DNA from: Gemmatimonadaceae bacterium
GTDB lineage: Bacteria > Gemmatimonadota > Gemmatimonadetes > Gemmatimonadales > Gemmatimonadaceae
NCBI GenBank assembly: GCA_036003045.1
Contig: DASYSS010000103.1
Span: 1 to 42,849, forward strand
DNA: 42,849 nucleotides
Reading direction: 5' to 3'
Under the pieces are notes generated by a model. The model was not told where the DNA came from. It saw only the letters and a program-made list of their open reading frames with translations, and made no database searches. Below are positions 26,151 to 34,722 of the stretch, in pieces. Within the stretch, counting starts at the first letter, position 1. Each line of letters opens with the position of its first letter. A program made the translations under genes and the position numbers.

Positions 26151-26705
26151 ATGACCTCTCTCTCGACCACCGAAGCACTCCGCCCGTCTCGCACGACCGC
26201 GATCGGCGTCGTCGGGTTCGCCGCCGCGGTTGCCGCCGCGTCGCAGATCGCGATCCCGCTGCCATGGACTCCGGTCCCCATCACGTTGCAGCCGATGCTC
26301 GTGGTCCTCGCTGGTATGTGGCTCGGTCCTGCGGCGGGAGCCGCCAGCATGGCGCTGTATCTCGCTGCGGGGGCGGCTGGTCTTCCAGTGTTCACGCCGA
26401 TCGGGGCGCCGGGGCTCGCGCGCTTCTTCGGCCCCACGGGTGGATATCTACTCGCCTATCCCGCGGCGGCATGGGTCGCCGGCGCGCTGAACCGTCGCGC
26501 TTCGACGCTGTTCACACGTTCTCTCGCCGCGATCGCCGGAATGGTCGTGATCTTCTTCGGCGGGCTCGCGCAGCTCACGCTTCTCACCGGCAGCGTCTCG
26601 CGCGCCGTGCAACTCGGCATCACGCCCTTCGCCGCGCTGGATTTGGTCAAGGCGTTCTTCGCCGCCGTCATCAGCGGATCGCGGATCGTACGTAGAGGCG
26701 TCTGA
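26151..26705 (+). CDS. bioY: Biotin transporter BioY (ECF-type substrate-binding protein)
   Basis: This is a 184-residue membrane protein with about six helices. Typical BioY features are IPLPWTPVPITLQPMLVVLAGMWLGP near the N-terminus, LYLAAGAAGLPVFTPIGAPGLARFFGPTGGYLLAYPAAAWVAG, and a C-terminal FAALDLVKAFFAA. BioY captures biotin and may work alone or with an ECF energising module, which is not seen here. The ATG follows an octamer array directly and has no Shine-Dalgarno. Biotin would serve acyl-CoA carboxylases, which suits the acyl-CoA genes around it. Its stop codon overlaps a possible CTG start of the next gene. Confidence 0.93.
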   Translation: MTSLSTTEALRPSRTTAIGVVGFAAAVAAASQIAIPLPWTPVPITLQPMLVVLAGMWLGPAAGAASMALYLAAGAAGLPVFTPIGAPGLARFFGPTGGYLLAYPAAAWVAGALNRRASTLFTRSLAAIAGMVVIFFGGLAQLTLLTGSVSRAVQLGITPFAALDLVKAFFAAVISGSRIVRRGV

Positions 26706-26785
26706 TCGCACGAGCTTTTCTTCGCGACGCGTCGGGAAGGATTCGTCCTTTCTGGCGCGTCGTCGCGTTTGCCATCATCACGCTC

Positions 26786-27625
26786 GTGTCGTACGTCGTC
26801 ATCGAGACGACCGTCGGCTTCTTGCTCGTGAGCGGATTGCCGCTCGCCGGCGGCGGCTCGCTGAGCTCCGACGTCTGGGCCACCTGCATCTCGCTCCTGA
26901 TCGCTACGGGCCTTTCACTCTCTTGGCTCGAGAACCACCCGTCAACCGGTCCACGCGTCCACCGGTCCACCCCTCGTTGGAGCGACGTCTGGCTCGATCG
27001 CCAAGCTGCGCGACCGGGTGCGATCGCCCTGGGATTCGGAATGGGCGCGTTGGCCATCGCCTTGCCGACGGCGGCGCTCACCGCGGGGCACTGGCTCGCC
27101 CGTGTGCCCGGCGATCCGTCGTCTTGGATCGGCGGCGCTCTTCGTGTCTCCGTTGCGCTGCTGCCCGCGGCGCTCGCCGAGGAGCTGCTCGCTCGCGGCT
27201 ACATCCTGTCGATCCTGGTCAGGTGGTGGGGCTGGCCCTGGGCGATTGCCACGACGAGCCTCGCCTTCGGAGCGCTGCATATGCGCAACCCCGGCGCGAC
27301 GGTGGAATCGATTACCCTCGTCACGATCGCCGGCGTGTTTCTGTGCGCCGTGCTGTTCGCGACGCGGAGTCTGTATGCAGCGTGGGCCGCGCACTTCGCC
27401 TGGAACTGGACAATGGCGGTCGTCTTTCACGTATCCGTAAGTGGAATCCCGTTCCTATCTCCCCACTACCGTTATGTTGATGCGGGGCCCGATTGGGCGA
27501 CTGGCGGGACGTGGGGCCCCGAGGGTGGCTTGCCCGCCGCTTTGACAATGATCGCCGGCAGCGTCTGGCTCTTCTCGCGCCGCGGTCGAGTGGGTCTTTT
27601 GAGTCGTTCAACGGGAGAAAGCTGA
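26786..27625 (+). CDS. CPBP-family intramembrane metalloprotease, possibly longer at the N-terminus
   Basis: From the first standard start (GTG at 26786) the protein has 279 residues and about six membrane helices. The three CPBP (Rce1-like) motifs are present: EELLARG (132-138), FGALH-MRN (161-168) and HFAWN (203-207). CPBP proteins are membrane proteases or act in bacteriocin self-protection and protein modification. The frame stays open upstream to 26696 and reads GRIRPFWRVVAFAIITL, a likely true N-terminus; a CTG at 26702 would overlap the bioY stop. Residues 51-64 (HPSTGPRVHRSTPR) are encoded by octamer repeats lying inside the gene. It shares one base with the next gene (TGATG). Confidence 0.85.
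   Translation: MSYVVIETTVGFLLVSGLPLAGGGSLSSDVWATCISLLIATGLSLSWLENHPSTGPRVHRSTPRWSDVWLDRQAARPGAIALGFGMGALAIALPTAALTAGHWLARVPGDPSSWIGGALRVSVALLPAALAEELLARGYILSILVRWWGWPWAIATTSLAFGALHMRNPGATVESITLVTIAGVFLCAVLFATRSLYAAWAAHFAWNWTMAVVFHVSVSGIPFLSPHYRYVDAGPDWATGGTWGPEGGLPAALTMIAGSVWLFSRRGRVGLLSRSTGES
26937..26976. repeat. Five octamers inside the CPBP protease gene
   Basis: Five consecutive 8-bp units related to ACCGGTCC (ACCCGTCA, then ACCGGTCC and variants) lie within the coding sequence between predicted membrane segments. They keep strict 8-bp phase, as in the intergenic copies. They encode a polar, Pro/Arg/His-rich stretch unlike the surrounding membrane protein. Confidence 0.85.
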
Positions 27626-28470
27626 TGGCCGAACGTGTGGCCGTGATCGGTGCAGGGCAGATGGGGAACGGGATCGCGCACGTGTTTGCGCAGAACGGAT
27701 TCCCCGTGACGATGATCGACGTGACCGACGACGCGCTCAAGCGCGGGCGTGATACCATCGCCGCGAATCTCGACCGGCAGATCAAGAAGGGGACGCTCGC
27801 CGCGGCCGACAAGGACACGATCCTCGGCCGCGTGACGCTCGCCCGCGGTCTCGCCGAAGTCGCCGGCTCCTGGCTCGTCATCGAAGCGGCCAGCGAAAAT
27901 CGCGATCTCAAGTTCGGCATTTTCTCCGAGCTCGAAACGCTCGCCGACGTGGACGCGATTCTCGCCACCAACACGAGTTCCATCTCGATCAGCGAGATCG
28001 CCAGCCAGACGAAGCGCCCGGAGCTCGTCATCGGCATGCACTTCATGAATCCCGTGCCGGTGATGCAGCTCGTCGAAGTGATCCGTGGCCTCGCCACCTC
28101 CGACGACACGACGAAGCGAGTCCTCGAGACGAGTAAGGCGCTCGGCAAGACTCCGGTCGAAGTGCAGGACTACCCGGGGTTCGTGGCCAATCGGATTCTG
28201 ATGCCGATGATCAACGAGGCCGTCTTCTGCCTCATGGAAGGCGTCGGCTCCGCCGAGTCGATCGATACCGTGATGAAGCTCGGCATGAACCATCCGATGG
28301 GTCCACTGGCGCTCGCCGATCTCATCGGTCTCGACACGTGCCTCGCCATTCTCGAGGTGATGCACGACGGCCTCGGCGATCCGAAGTACCGTCCCTGTCC
28401 GCTCCTGAGGAAGTACGTCGCCACCGGTTGGCTGGGCCGCAAGACGAAGCGCGGGTTTTATGGGTACTGA
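27625..28470 (+). CDS. hbd: 3-hydroxybutyryl-CoA dehydrogenase
   Basis: This is a 281-residue NAD(P)-dependent enzyme, close to the length of clostridial Hbd. The Rossmann motif is VAVIGAGQMGNGIAHVFAQNG (5-25). The catalytic His is in GMHFMNPVPVMQLVEVIRG, and the C-terminal dimer domain has DYPGFVANRILMPMINEA and a typical KTKRGFYGY end. It interconverts acetoacetyl-CoA and 3-hydroxybutyryl-CoA, the step after thiolase. The ATG overlaps the CPBP stop by one base (TGATG) with GGAG about 8 bases upstream, so the genes are likely coupled. A crotonase to link it to the acyl-CoA dehydrogenase is not in the window. Confidence 0.95.
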   Translation: MAERVAVIGAGQMGNGIAHVFAQNGFPVTMIDVTDDALKRGRDTIAANLDRQIKKGTLAAADKDTILGRVTLARGLAEVAGSWLVIEAASENRDLKFGIFSELETLADVDAILATNTSSISISEIASQTKRPELVIGMHFMNPVPVMQLVEVIRGLATSDDTTKRVLETSKALGKTPVEVQDYPGFVANRILMPMINEAVFCLMEGVGSAESIDTVMKLGMNHPMGPLALADLIGLDTCLAILEVMHDGLGDPKYRPCPLLRKYVATGWLGRKTKRGFYGY

Positions 28471-28530
28471 GCGTTCCGCTTCCCGGCCTACTGAACTGAG
28501 CGTCCATAGACTCTCGCAGCCGACGTCGCG

Positions 28531-29694
28531 ATGACGTGGGCGCTGACGCCGCTCAGCGAAGAGCAGCGAGAGATTCAAGCCGTCGCGCGCGAATTCGCCC
28601 GGCGGGAGATCGCGCCGCACAGCGCGCAGTGGGATCGCGACGCGTACTTCGAGCCGTCGCTCGTCAAAAAGCTCGGCGAGCTCGGCTTCCTCGGCATGCT
28701 CGTCCCCGAGCAATACGACGGTCTCGGGCTCGACACGCTCACGTATATGGTAGTGCTCGAGGAGATCGCGATCGTCGACGCGTCGGTCGCGGTCATGCTC
28801 AGCGTCCACAACTCGCTCCCCACGCAAATGATCCTGCGTTGGGGAACGGAGCAGCAGAAAGAGTGCTGGCTCAAGCCACTCGCGCGCGGCGAGATGCTCG
28901 GCGCATTCGCGCTCTCTGAACCCGAAGCGGGTTCGGACGCCGCGTCGCTGCGCACGCAGGCCGTGCGCGACGGCAACGACTGGATCTTGAACGGCACCAA
29001 GGCGTGGGTCTCGAGCGGGACCAAGGGCGACGTCATTCTCGCCATGGCGCGCACCGACTCTGCCGAGGACCGGCGCGGCGCGCGCGGCATCGGCGCCTTC
29101 ATTCTCACGCCCGACTTACCCGGCTTCAACGTCGGGAAAAAGGAAGACAAGATGGGGCTGCGCGCGTCGCCGACGGTGCAGCTCCATTTTTCGGACATGC
29201 GCGTGCCCGGCGACCGCCTCCTCGGTGCGCCGGGCAGTGGCTTCATCTACGCGATGCAGTCCCTCGACAACGGACGCCTCGGCATCGCGGCGCAGGCCAT
29301 CGGCATCGCCGAGGCGGCGCTGCGCCACGCGGCCGCATACGCCGCCGACCGCAAGCAGTTCAAGAAACCGATCAAGGAATTCCAGGCGATTCAATTCAAG
29401 CTCGCCGACATGGCCACCAGCGTGGCCGGCGCGCGAGCTCTCCTGCACATGTCGGCCAGGGCGAAGGATCGCGGCGAGAAAATGACGCAGTTCAGCGCGA
29501 TGGCGAAGCTGTCGGCCAGCCGCGCCGCCATGTGGGTCACCACCCAGGCCATTCAGATTTTCGGCGGTTACGGATATGTGAGTGATTACCCCGTCGAACG
29601 CCTGTTCCGCGACGCCAAAGTCACGGAGATTTACGAGGGCACGTCGGAGATTCAGCGTATCGTGATCGCGCGGGAGTTGTACTCGCACCGGTAG
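28531..29694 (+). CDS. Acyl-CoA dehydrogenase (short/branched chain type)
   Basis: This is a 387-residue flavoenzyme. The first signature is [18 protein letters not shown]. The second region is [42 protein letters not shown], in which the Glu of YEGTSE is the expected catalytic base for short-chain (butyryl-type) enzymes. It oxidises an acyl-CoA to the enoyl-CoA using FAD and passes electrons to ETF. With thiolase and Hbd it fits butyrate or branched-chain acyl-CoA degradation; leucine dehydrogenase downstream suggests branched-chain amino acids. The gap to hbd is 60 bp. Confidence 0.95.
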   Translation: MTWALTPLSEEQREIQAVAREFARREIAPHSAQWDRDAYFEPSLVKKLGELGFLGMLVPEQYDGLGLDTLTYMVVLEEIAIVDASVAVMLSVHNSLPTQMILRWGTEQQKECWLKPLARGEMLGAFALSEPEAGSDAASLRTQAVRDGNDWILNGTKAWVSSGTKGDVILAMARTDSAEDRRGARGIGAFILTPDLPGFNVGKKEDKMGLRASPTVQLHFSDMRVPGDRLLGAPGSGFIYAMQSLDNGRLGIAAQAIGIAEAALRHAAAYAADRKQFKKPIKEFQAIQFKLADMATSVAGARALLHMSARAKDRGEKMTQFSAMAKLSASRAAMWVTTQAIQIFGGYGYVSDYPVERLFRDAKVTEIYEGTSEIQRIVIARELYSHR

Positions 29695-29695
29695 C

Positions 29696-29715
29696 CGGTC
29701 CCGGTCACCGGTCAC
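29696..29715. repeat. CGGTCAC heptamer array
   Basis: Three units related to CGGTCAC (the first CGGTCCC-like) sit directly after the acyl-CoA dehydrogenase stop. The same 7-bp unit recurs at 39946-39968. This is a period-7 relative of the octamer family. Confidence 0.7.
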
Positions 29716-29730
29716 CACGCTGTGACTTTT

Positions 29731-29860
29731 TCGGAGTTGGCAGTTCTCGGAGTTCGGCAGTTTTCGGAGTTCGGCAGTTTTCGGAGTTTGGCAGTCTCGG
29801 AGTTTGGCAGTTTCGCTGTTCGGCAGTCTCGGAGCTCGGCAGTTTCGGAGCTTGGCAGTC
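29731..29860 (+). repeat. Eight copies of a 16-bp tandem repeat (TCGGAGTT/CGGCAGTT type)
   Basis: Eight successive units of 16-17 bp follow the consensus TCGGAGTTCGGCAGTT, each made of two related octamers. Units differ by one to three bases. They lie between the acyl-CoA and leucine dehydrogenase genes. There are no spacers, so this is not CRISPR. The same octamers occur in both orientations at 32776-33076. Confidence 0.92.
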
Positions 29861-29894
29861 ATCTCTCACCACCAAGTTTTCCTCCCCGAACGAC

Positions 29895-30965
29895 ATGAAG
29901 CTCTTCGATACAATCGCCGCCATGGGGCACGAGCAGCTCGTGCTCTGTCAGGATTCGGCGTCCGGATATCGCGGGATCGTTGCCATCCACAGCACCGTGT
30001 TGGGCCCCGCGCTCGGCGGGACTCGTTTCTGGAGCTACGCGACCGACGAGGACGCGGTCGTCGACGCCTTGCGTCTCGCCCGCGGCATGACGTACAAGAA
30101 CGCGGTCGCCGGCTTGAACCTCGGCGGCGGCAAGTCGGTCATCATCGGCGACAACAAGACGTCCGACCGAGAGATGATTTTCCGCGCGCACGGCCGATTC
30201 GTCGAAAGCCTGGGCGGGCGCTACATCACCGCCGAAGACGTCGGCACGAGCACGGCCGACATGGATTACGTGCACATGGAGACCGACTACGTGAGCGGTC
30301 TCGCCGGCCGTTCGGGCGATCCGTCGCCGGTCACCGCACACGGCGTATTCCGCGCGATCCAGGCGTCGGCGAAAGAGCGATGGAGCTCAGACGATCTCTC
30401 CAGCAAGACGGTCGCGATCCAGGGCTGCGGCCACGTCGGCTACTATCTCGCGAAGGAACTGCACGAGGCGGGCGCGAAGCTCATCGTCAGCGACATCGAC
30501 GTGGATCGCGTGAAGCGCGTCGCCGCCGAATTCTCCGCGCGCATGGTCGGGCTCGACGACATCTATTGCGCCGAGGCCGACATCTTCGCGCCCTGCGCGC
30601 TGGGCGCGATCATCAACGACAAGACGATTCCGCAGCTCAAGGTCGCGATCGTCGCCGGCGCCGCGAACAACCAGCTGCTCGAGGAGCGGCACGGCGACGC
30701 GCTCGAAGCGCGCGGCATCACTTACGCGCCCGACTACGTCGCCAACGCCGGCGGCGTCATCAACGTCTACGGCGAGCTGGCCGGGTGGACGTCGGCCCGT
30801 TCGTTCCGCAAAGCCGACGAGATCTACGACACCGTGCTCAAGGTGTTCGAAATCGCCAAGACCGAGAAGGTCCCGACCTATCTCGCCGCGGACCGGCTCG
30901 CCGAGCAACGCATTCGCGCGGTCAATTCCATGGTGCGGACGTGGCCGCAGTGGCCGAACAAATGA
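29895..30965 (+). CDS. Leucine dehydrogenase (Glu/Leu/Phe/Val dehydrogenase family)
   Basis: This is a 356-residue NAD-dependent amino-acid dehydrogenase. The conserved lysines are Lys68 ([11 protein letters not shown]) and the catalytic Lys80 (NLGGGKSVI). Substrate-side residues lie in [16 protein letters not shown], and the Rossmann motif is [18 protein letters not shown]. The length and the missing N-terminal extension fit leucine/valine rather than glutamate dehydrogenase. It deaminates branched-chain amino acids to keto acids, which matches the acyl-CoA dehydrogenase gene upstream. Phenylalanine dehydrogenase cannot be excluded. No convincing Shine-Dalgarno; the 16-bp repeats end 34 bases upstream. 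Confidence 0.92.
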   Translation: MKLFDTIAAMGHEQLVLCQDSASGYRGIVAIHSTVLGPALGGTRFWSYATDEDAVVDALRLARGMTYKNAVAGLNLGGGKSVIIGDNKTSDREMIFRAHGRFVESLGGRYITAEDVGTSTADMDYVHMETDYVSGLAGRSGDPSPVTAHGVFRAIQASAKERWSSDDLSSKTVAIQGCGHVGYYLAKELHEAGAKLIVSDIDVDRVKRVAAEFSARMVGLDDIYCAEADIFAPCALGAIINDKTIPQLKVAIVAGAANNQLLEERHGDALEARGITYAPDYVANAGGVINVYGELAGWTSARSFRKADEIYDTVLKVFEIAKTEKVPTYLAADRLAEQRIRAVNSMVRTWPQWPNK

Positions 30966-30990
30966 GGTGGACGCGTCCACCCGTTCACCC
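30966..30990. repeat. Octamer repeat with a 16-bp palindrome before rpiB
   Basis: GGTGGACGCGTCCACC at 30966-30981 is a perfect palindrome formed by two opposed octamer units, followed by a CCGTTCACCC unit. It begins at the leucine dehydrogenase stop codon and ends 15 bases before the rpiB ATG. Confidence 0.8.
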
Positions 30991-31005
30991 AGTTATGGGG
31001 CCGCA

Positions 31006-31464
31006 ATGAGCGAGCGAATTCTGATTGCTTCCGACCACGCCGGGTTCGCGCTCAAGGAAGCGCTCGAGCACCGACTCGCCGATCTCGGCTTCGACGTCGA
31101 CGACCTCGGCGTGGACAGCGCGGAATCGGCGGACTACGCCGACTACGCGCATCCGCTCGCGCGGCGCGTGTCGGACGGAGAAGTCGACCGCGGCATTCTC
31201 CTTTGCGGCACCGGGCTCGGCATGAGCTACACCGCGAATCGGTATTCGGGCGTTCGCGCGGCGGTCGCGTGGAATCCGGAGATCGCCAAGTTGGCACGGC
31301 AGCACAACGACTCGAACGTCCTCGTGCTCCCGGCGCGATTCCTCAATGCCGATCAGGGCGCCGCGATTCTCGACGCGTGGCTCGAGACGGCGTTCGAAGG
31401 TGGGCGCCACTCCCGTCGCATTCAGAAGATCGAGCGCGCCGACGGCGAAGCGCGAAACCCGTGA
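31006..31464 (+). CDS. rpiB: Ribose-5-phosphate isomerase B
   Basis: RpiB interconverts ribose-5-phosphate and ribulose-5-phosphate in the pentose phosphate pathway. The 152-residue protein begins [17 protein letters not shown] (Asp10, His11) and has the active-site Cys67 in [17 protein letters not shown], with a His near residue 100 in [15 protein letters not shown]. Length is typical. The frame continues upstream through the octamer repeat, but the ATG at 31006 gives the family N-terminus. glyA begins 28 bp after its stop. Confidence 0.95.
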   Translation: MSERILIASDHAGFALKEALEHRLADLGFDVDDLGVDSAESADYADYAHPLARRVSDGEVDRGILLCGTGLGMSYTANRYSGVRAAVAWNPEIAKLARQHNDSNVLVLPARFLNADQGAAILDAWLETAFEGGRHSRRIQKIERADGEARNP

Positions 31465-31492
31465 AGCATCCGGCGATGGAGCCGACTCAATC

Positions 31493-32761
31493 ATGAATGA
31501 CTGGATCAGGCACCGACTGTCGTCGCCGGGAGCGGCGCTCCGCGAAACCGATCCCGACATCGCGGCTCTCATCGAAGCCGAAACGCGGCGGCAGCGCGAG
31601 GGTCTCGAGCTGATCGCCAGCGAGAACTTCGTCTCGCCCGCCGTGCTCGAGGCGATGGGCTCGTCGCTCACCAACAAGTACGCCGAGGGACTGCCCGGCA
31701 AGCGGTACTACGGTGGATGCGAAATCGTCGATCAGGTCGAGCAGTTGGCGATCGATCGCGCGAAGAAGCTGTTCTCCGCCGAACACGCGAACGTCCAGCC
31801 GCACTCCGGTGCGCAGGCGAATTTCGCGGCGATGTCCACGTTCCTGAAGCCCGGCGACACGTTCCTCGGTATGGATCTGTCGAACGGCGGGCACCTGACG
31901 CACGGCTCGCCGGTGAATTTTTCCGGCATGCTGTATCACGCCGTGTCCTACGGCGTGACGGAAGAAGGACTGCTCGACTACGACGACCTTCGACGCAAAG
32001 CGCTCGAGCATCGGCCAAAGCTCGTGCTCGCCGGTTACAGCGCGTACTCGCGCGAGATCGACTTCGCCGCGTTTGCCGACATCGCGCGCGAGATCGGCGC
32101 GATCCTCATGGTGGACATGGCGCACTTCGCCGGCTTGGTCGCCGCCGACGCGTATCCGTCGCCGATCCCGCACGCCGACGTCGTCACCACCACGACACAC
32201 AAGACACTTCGCGGTCCTCGCGGCGGCCTCATTTTGTGCAAGGCGGCGCATGCGAAGGCGATCGACAAGTCCGTCTTTCCCGGCAGCCAGGGAGGCCCGC
32301 TCGAGCACGTCATCGCGGCAAAAGCGGTGTGCTTCAAGGAAGCCCTCGAGCCGTCGTTCAAGGATTACGCGAGGTGCGTCATCTCGAACGCGCGCGCGCT
32401 TGCCTCGTCGCTTTCCTCATGCGGCTTCCAGATCGTCTCGGGAGGCACCGACAACCACCTCATGCTCGTCGATCTCCGCAGCCGAGGGCTGACCGGGAAA
32501 GTCGCGCAGATCGCGCTCGACGAAGCGGCGATCACGGTCAACAAGAACACCGTGCCGAAGGAGACGCAGTCGCCGTTCGTCACGAGCGGAATTCGGGTCG
32601 GGACGTCGGCCGTGACGACGAGAGGAATGGGAGAACGCGAGATGGCGCGGATCGCCGCGCTGATCGATCGGGTGCTTGCGGCCCCTGAAGACAAAGCGGT
32701 CGCGGTGGCGGTCAAACAAGACGTGCACGCGTTGACGAAGGAGTTTCCGTTGTACGCGTAG
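31493..32761 (+). CDS. glyA: Serine hydroxymethyltransferase
   Basis: GlyA converts serine and THF to glycine and 5,10-methylene-THF, supplying one-carbon units also used by PurN and PurH. The 422 residues contain [51 protein letters not shown] and the PLP Schiff-base lysine in [14 protein letters not shown] (Lys237). An upstream in-frame extension to 31346 overlaps rpiB out of frame and is not coding. The ATG at 31493 has GGAG 11 bases upstream. The gene ends just before a large repeat array. Confidence 0.97.
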   Translation: MNDWIRHRLSSPGAALRETDPDIAALIEAETRRQREGLELIASENFVSPAVLEAMGSSLTNKYAEGLPGKRYYGGCEIVDQVEQLAIDRAKKLFSAEHANVQPHSGAQANFAAMSTFLKPGDTFLGMDLSNGGHLTHGSPVNFSGMLYHAVSYGVTEEGLLDYDDLRRKALEHRPKLVLAGYSAYSREIDFAAFADIAREIGAILMVDMAHFAGLVAADAYPSPIPHADVVTTTTHKTLRGPRGGLILCKAAHAKAIDKSVFPGSQGGPLEHVIAAKAVCFKEALEPSFKDYARCVISNARALASSLSSCGFQIVSGGTDNHLMLVDLRSRGLTGKVAQIALDEAAITVNKNTVPKETQSPFVTSGIRVGTSAVTTRGMGEREMARIAALIDRVLAAPEDKAVAVAVKQDVHALTKEFPLYA

Positions 32762-32775
32762 AGCGCGCTGAGAAG

Positions 32776-33076
32776 TGCCAGACTCCGAGACTTCCAGACT
32801 CCGAAACTGACAAACTCCGAAACTGCCGAACGCCGAGACCGCGAAACGTCCGAACTCCGAAACTGACAAACTCCGACAGCGGCCGAACCCCGAGACCTGA
32901 ACGACCACCGGCGTCAAGCGCGAGATTGACTCGCTCCTGACGCCGGTCTGGTTTTGTCGGGCTTCGGCGGTTTTCGGCTTTCGGAAGTTCTCGGCTCTTG
33001 AAAGCTTCGCCGCCTCGGCCTTCGGAAGTTTCGGCCGTCGGCAGTTTCGGAGTTCGGAAGTTTCGGCCTTCGGCAG
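32776..33076. repeat. Large inverted octamer array around a central hairpin
   Basis: This fills the 323-bp gap between convergent glyA and the TIR-like gene. The left arm (about 32776-32890) is made of octamers such as ACTCCGAA and ACTGACAA. The right arm (about 32970-33076) is made of their complements, TTCGGAGT and TCGGCAGT types. At the centre ACCGGCGTCA (32907-32916) pairs exactly with 32938-32947, enclosing a second short stem. No gene is present in the gap. It may act as a two-way transcription terminator. Confidence 0.88.
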
Positions 33077-33084
33077 GTCTCTCT

Positions 33085-34080
33085 CTATCGAGCTCCCGCC
33101 GCCGCCAACATAGGTCTCACGGCCCCGTTGCCATTCGCCACCGGCTTCACGTTCGCCAGCCGTTTCACGACCGACGTCACGCACTGCGCCGCGAGATCTC
33201 GCGTCGTGTACGCGCACAGATCGAGGTCGGTCCGCCGCCAATGCCAGTCTTCCGGACTCGTCGCGTGCGCCTGCAGCACGTGCTCGAACGCCGGCATCGC
33301 CATCTCCGATTCCGCCGTCGGCGTCGCGTCGGCGAGTTGGCCGCTCCATTCGATCACGAGCAGTTGTCCGTCGGCGATCGAGTTCGAGCGTCCACGGATC
33401 CACGAGAAGCTCAAGCCCACGGGCCCGAGCTGAACCGTGTAGCGATCGGGCGTCCGCCGCATCTCGGGAGCCAGGCCCGGCGGAAGGGTGCCGGGCGTCT
33501 GGCACAACCGGAGTACGGCATTCGAGAGTGAGTCCAACTCTCGATTGATAAGCGCGAGCGCGCGTTGCGACGCGAGAAACGCGGTCCGCGCGCGGGCGCG
33601 CTTCTCGTCGTCGGCGACTCGAGCCGCGACGAGGGCGTCCGTCTGTCGCTTGGAGGAACCTCCCGTCGCCACGATGGCCGCAACGATCGCGTCCACCACG
33701 GCGCTGCTCGCCGGCGCGTCCGAGGCGCGAATCACCGTTCCCTTGAGCCAGCCGGGGATCGGCGCGTTGTCGAGCGGGACGACGATGACGTCCTTCCGCT
33801 TGAGCTTTCCGATCCGGGTTTTGAGCGCCGCGGCGTCATGCGCCGTGGCTCCCGTTCCCCAGAGTCGCTGGAACAGGACGACGACGACGCGTGACTCTTT
33901 CTCGATCAAACGTTTCGCGGCGGCCAGCGTCGCGGCGGTCTGGGGCTTGTCGCCGTTTCGCGGGGTCGCGTAAATGGTCTTGCCGATACGTTGCTGCAGC
34001 CGTCTGGAGAGCTCGTCGACTCCAAGAGCGTCGAACTCGGTGGCACTAATAGCGGCGTCGTACTTGAAGGCGCGCTTCAT
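33085..34080 (-). CDS. TIR-like domain protein with C-terminal region of unknown function
   Basis: This is a 331-residue protein. Residues about 5-115 resemble a TIR-type fold: a first strand FKYDAAISATEFD, a helix, a strand KTIYATP, a long helix and then ESRVVVVLFQRLWGTGATAHDAAAL, followed by DVIVVPLDNAPIPGWLKG. The usual catalytic Glu of NAD-consuming TIR domains is not evident; Asp82 lies near its place. Residues about 150-190 may be a helical linker. The C-terminal part (about 205-320), with GPVGLSFSWIRGR, LLVIEWSG and WHWRRTDLDLCAYTTRDLAAQCV, I do not recognise. It stands alone on the minus strand between two plus-strand runs. Possible roles are defence or signalling; neither is shown. 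Confidence 0.65.
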   Translation of the reverse strand: MKRAFKYDAAISATEFDALGVDELSRRLQQRIGKTIYATPRNGDKPQTAATLAAAKRLIEKESRVVVVLFQRLWGTGATAHDAAALKTRIGKLKRKDVIVVPLDNAPIPGWLKGTVIRASDAPASSAVVDAIVAAIVATGGSSKRQTDALVAARVADDEKRARARTAFLASQRALALINRELDSLSNAVLRLCQTPGTLPPGLAPEMRRTPDRYTVQLGPVGLSFSWIRGRSNSIADGQLLVIEWSGQLADATPTAESEMAMPAFEHVLQAHATSPEDWHWRRTDLDLCAYTTRDLAAQCVTSVVKRLANVKPVANGNGAVRPMLAAAGAR

Positions 34081-34298
34081 TCTCGGGGGGCAACGAGGAT
34101 GCTGCGGGAACCACTAGGATTGGATAAATCTACCAATTCTCCCCGCGCCCTGCTCGACGCCGCTACAAATCCTTGCGGTGGGGAGTTGTGGATAGGCGCC
34201 TCGCACGCCATTTTTGGGCGTGTCCCAGCGTCCCAACCCCGTATCACTGGCTAAGTTGGCCACCGTCGCGATGTTACGAGCCGCCTTGTCCCGCGCCC

Positions 34299-34685
34299 AT
34301 GCCTGAACTGGCCTTTCGCGAAGGCATCATGGACCGCATCCGTATGCGAGAGCAGCGGTTCGATGAGCGCGCCTACGTCTTCATCCTGGCTGCCCTGGAA
34401 TACTGCCAACAGCGGCTCGATGAGCGCCGACACATCACCGGGCGGGAGCTAGCGCTCGCCTGCCGAGACCTGGCGCTGGAGCGCTTCGGCGTCATGTCCC
34501 GGCTCGTGCTCGAGCATTGGGGACTCCGCACGAGCGCCGACATCGGCGACGTCGTATTCACGCTGGTCGATCTCGGGCTCCTGATGAGCCAACCGACCGA
34601 CAGCCGCGATGAATTCATCGGCGTCTTCGATTTCGACCAGGCGTTCGAGCGCGAATACCCGTGGTGCGGGGCGATCTCGGTCTGA
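34299..34685 (+). CDS. Minf_1886-family conserved protein
   Basis: This is a 128-residue protein beginning MPELAFREGIMDRIRMREQRFDERAYVFILAALEYCQQRL, with HITGRELALACRDLALERFG, VLEHWGLRTSADIGDVVFTLVDLGLL and an acidic C-terminus (DFDQAFEREYPW). This pattern matches the Minf_1886 family, described from Planctomycetes, Verrucomicrobia and related groups, whose function is unknown. The frame extends upstream to 34173, but the ATG at 34299 gives the family start. It is 37 bp ahead of nnr and on the same strand, so it may share its transcript. Confidence 0.82.
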   Translation: MPELAFREGIMDRIRMREQRFDERAYVFILAALEYCQQRLDERRHITGRELALACRDLALERFGVMSRLVLEHWGLRTSADIGDVVFTLVDLGLLMSQPTDSRDEFIGVFDFDQAFEREYPWCGAISV

Positions 34686-34722
34686 GTTAGACCGACCCCG
34701 CCCCCGCCGCCACCGACGCGTC

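Noticed and set aside
29731-29860. Possible CRISPR array
   Set aside because: Units are contiguous with no unique spacers and no cas genes are nearby; it is a tandem repeat.
34186-34194. DnaA-box-like TTGTGGATA, possible replication origin
   Set aside because: Only one such site, with no cluster and no dnaA, dnaN or gyrB near it.
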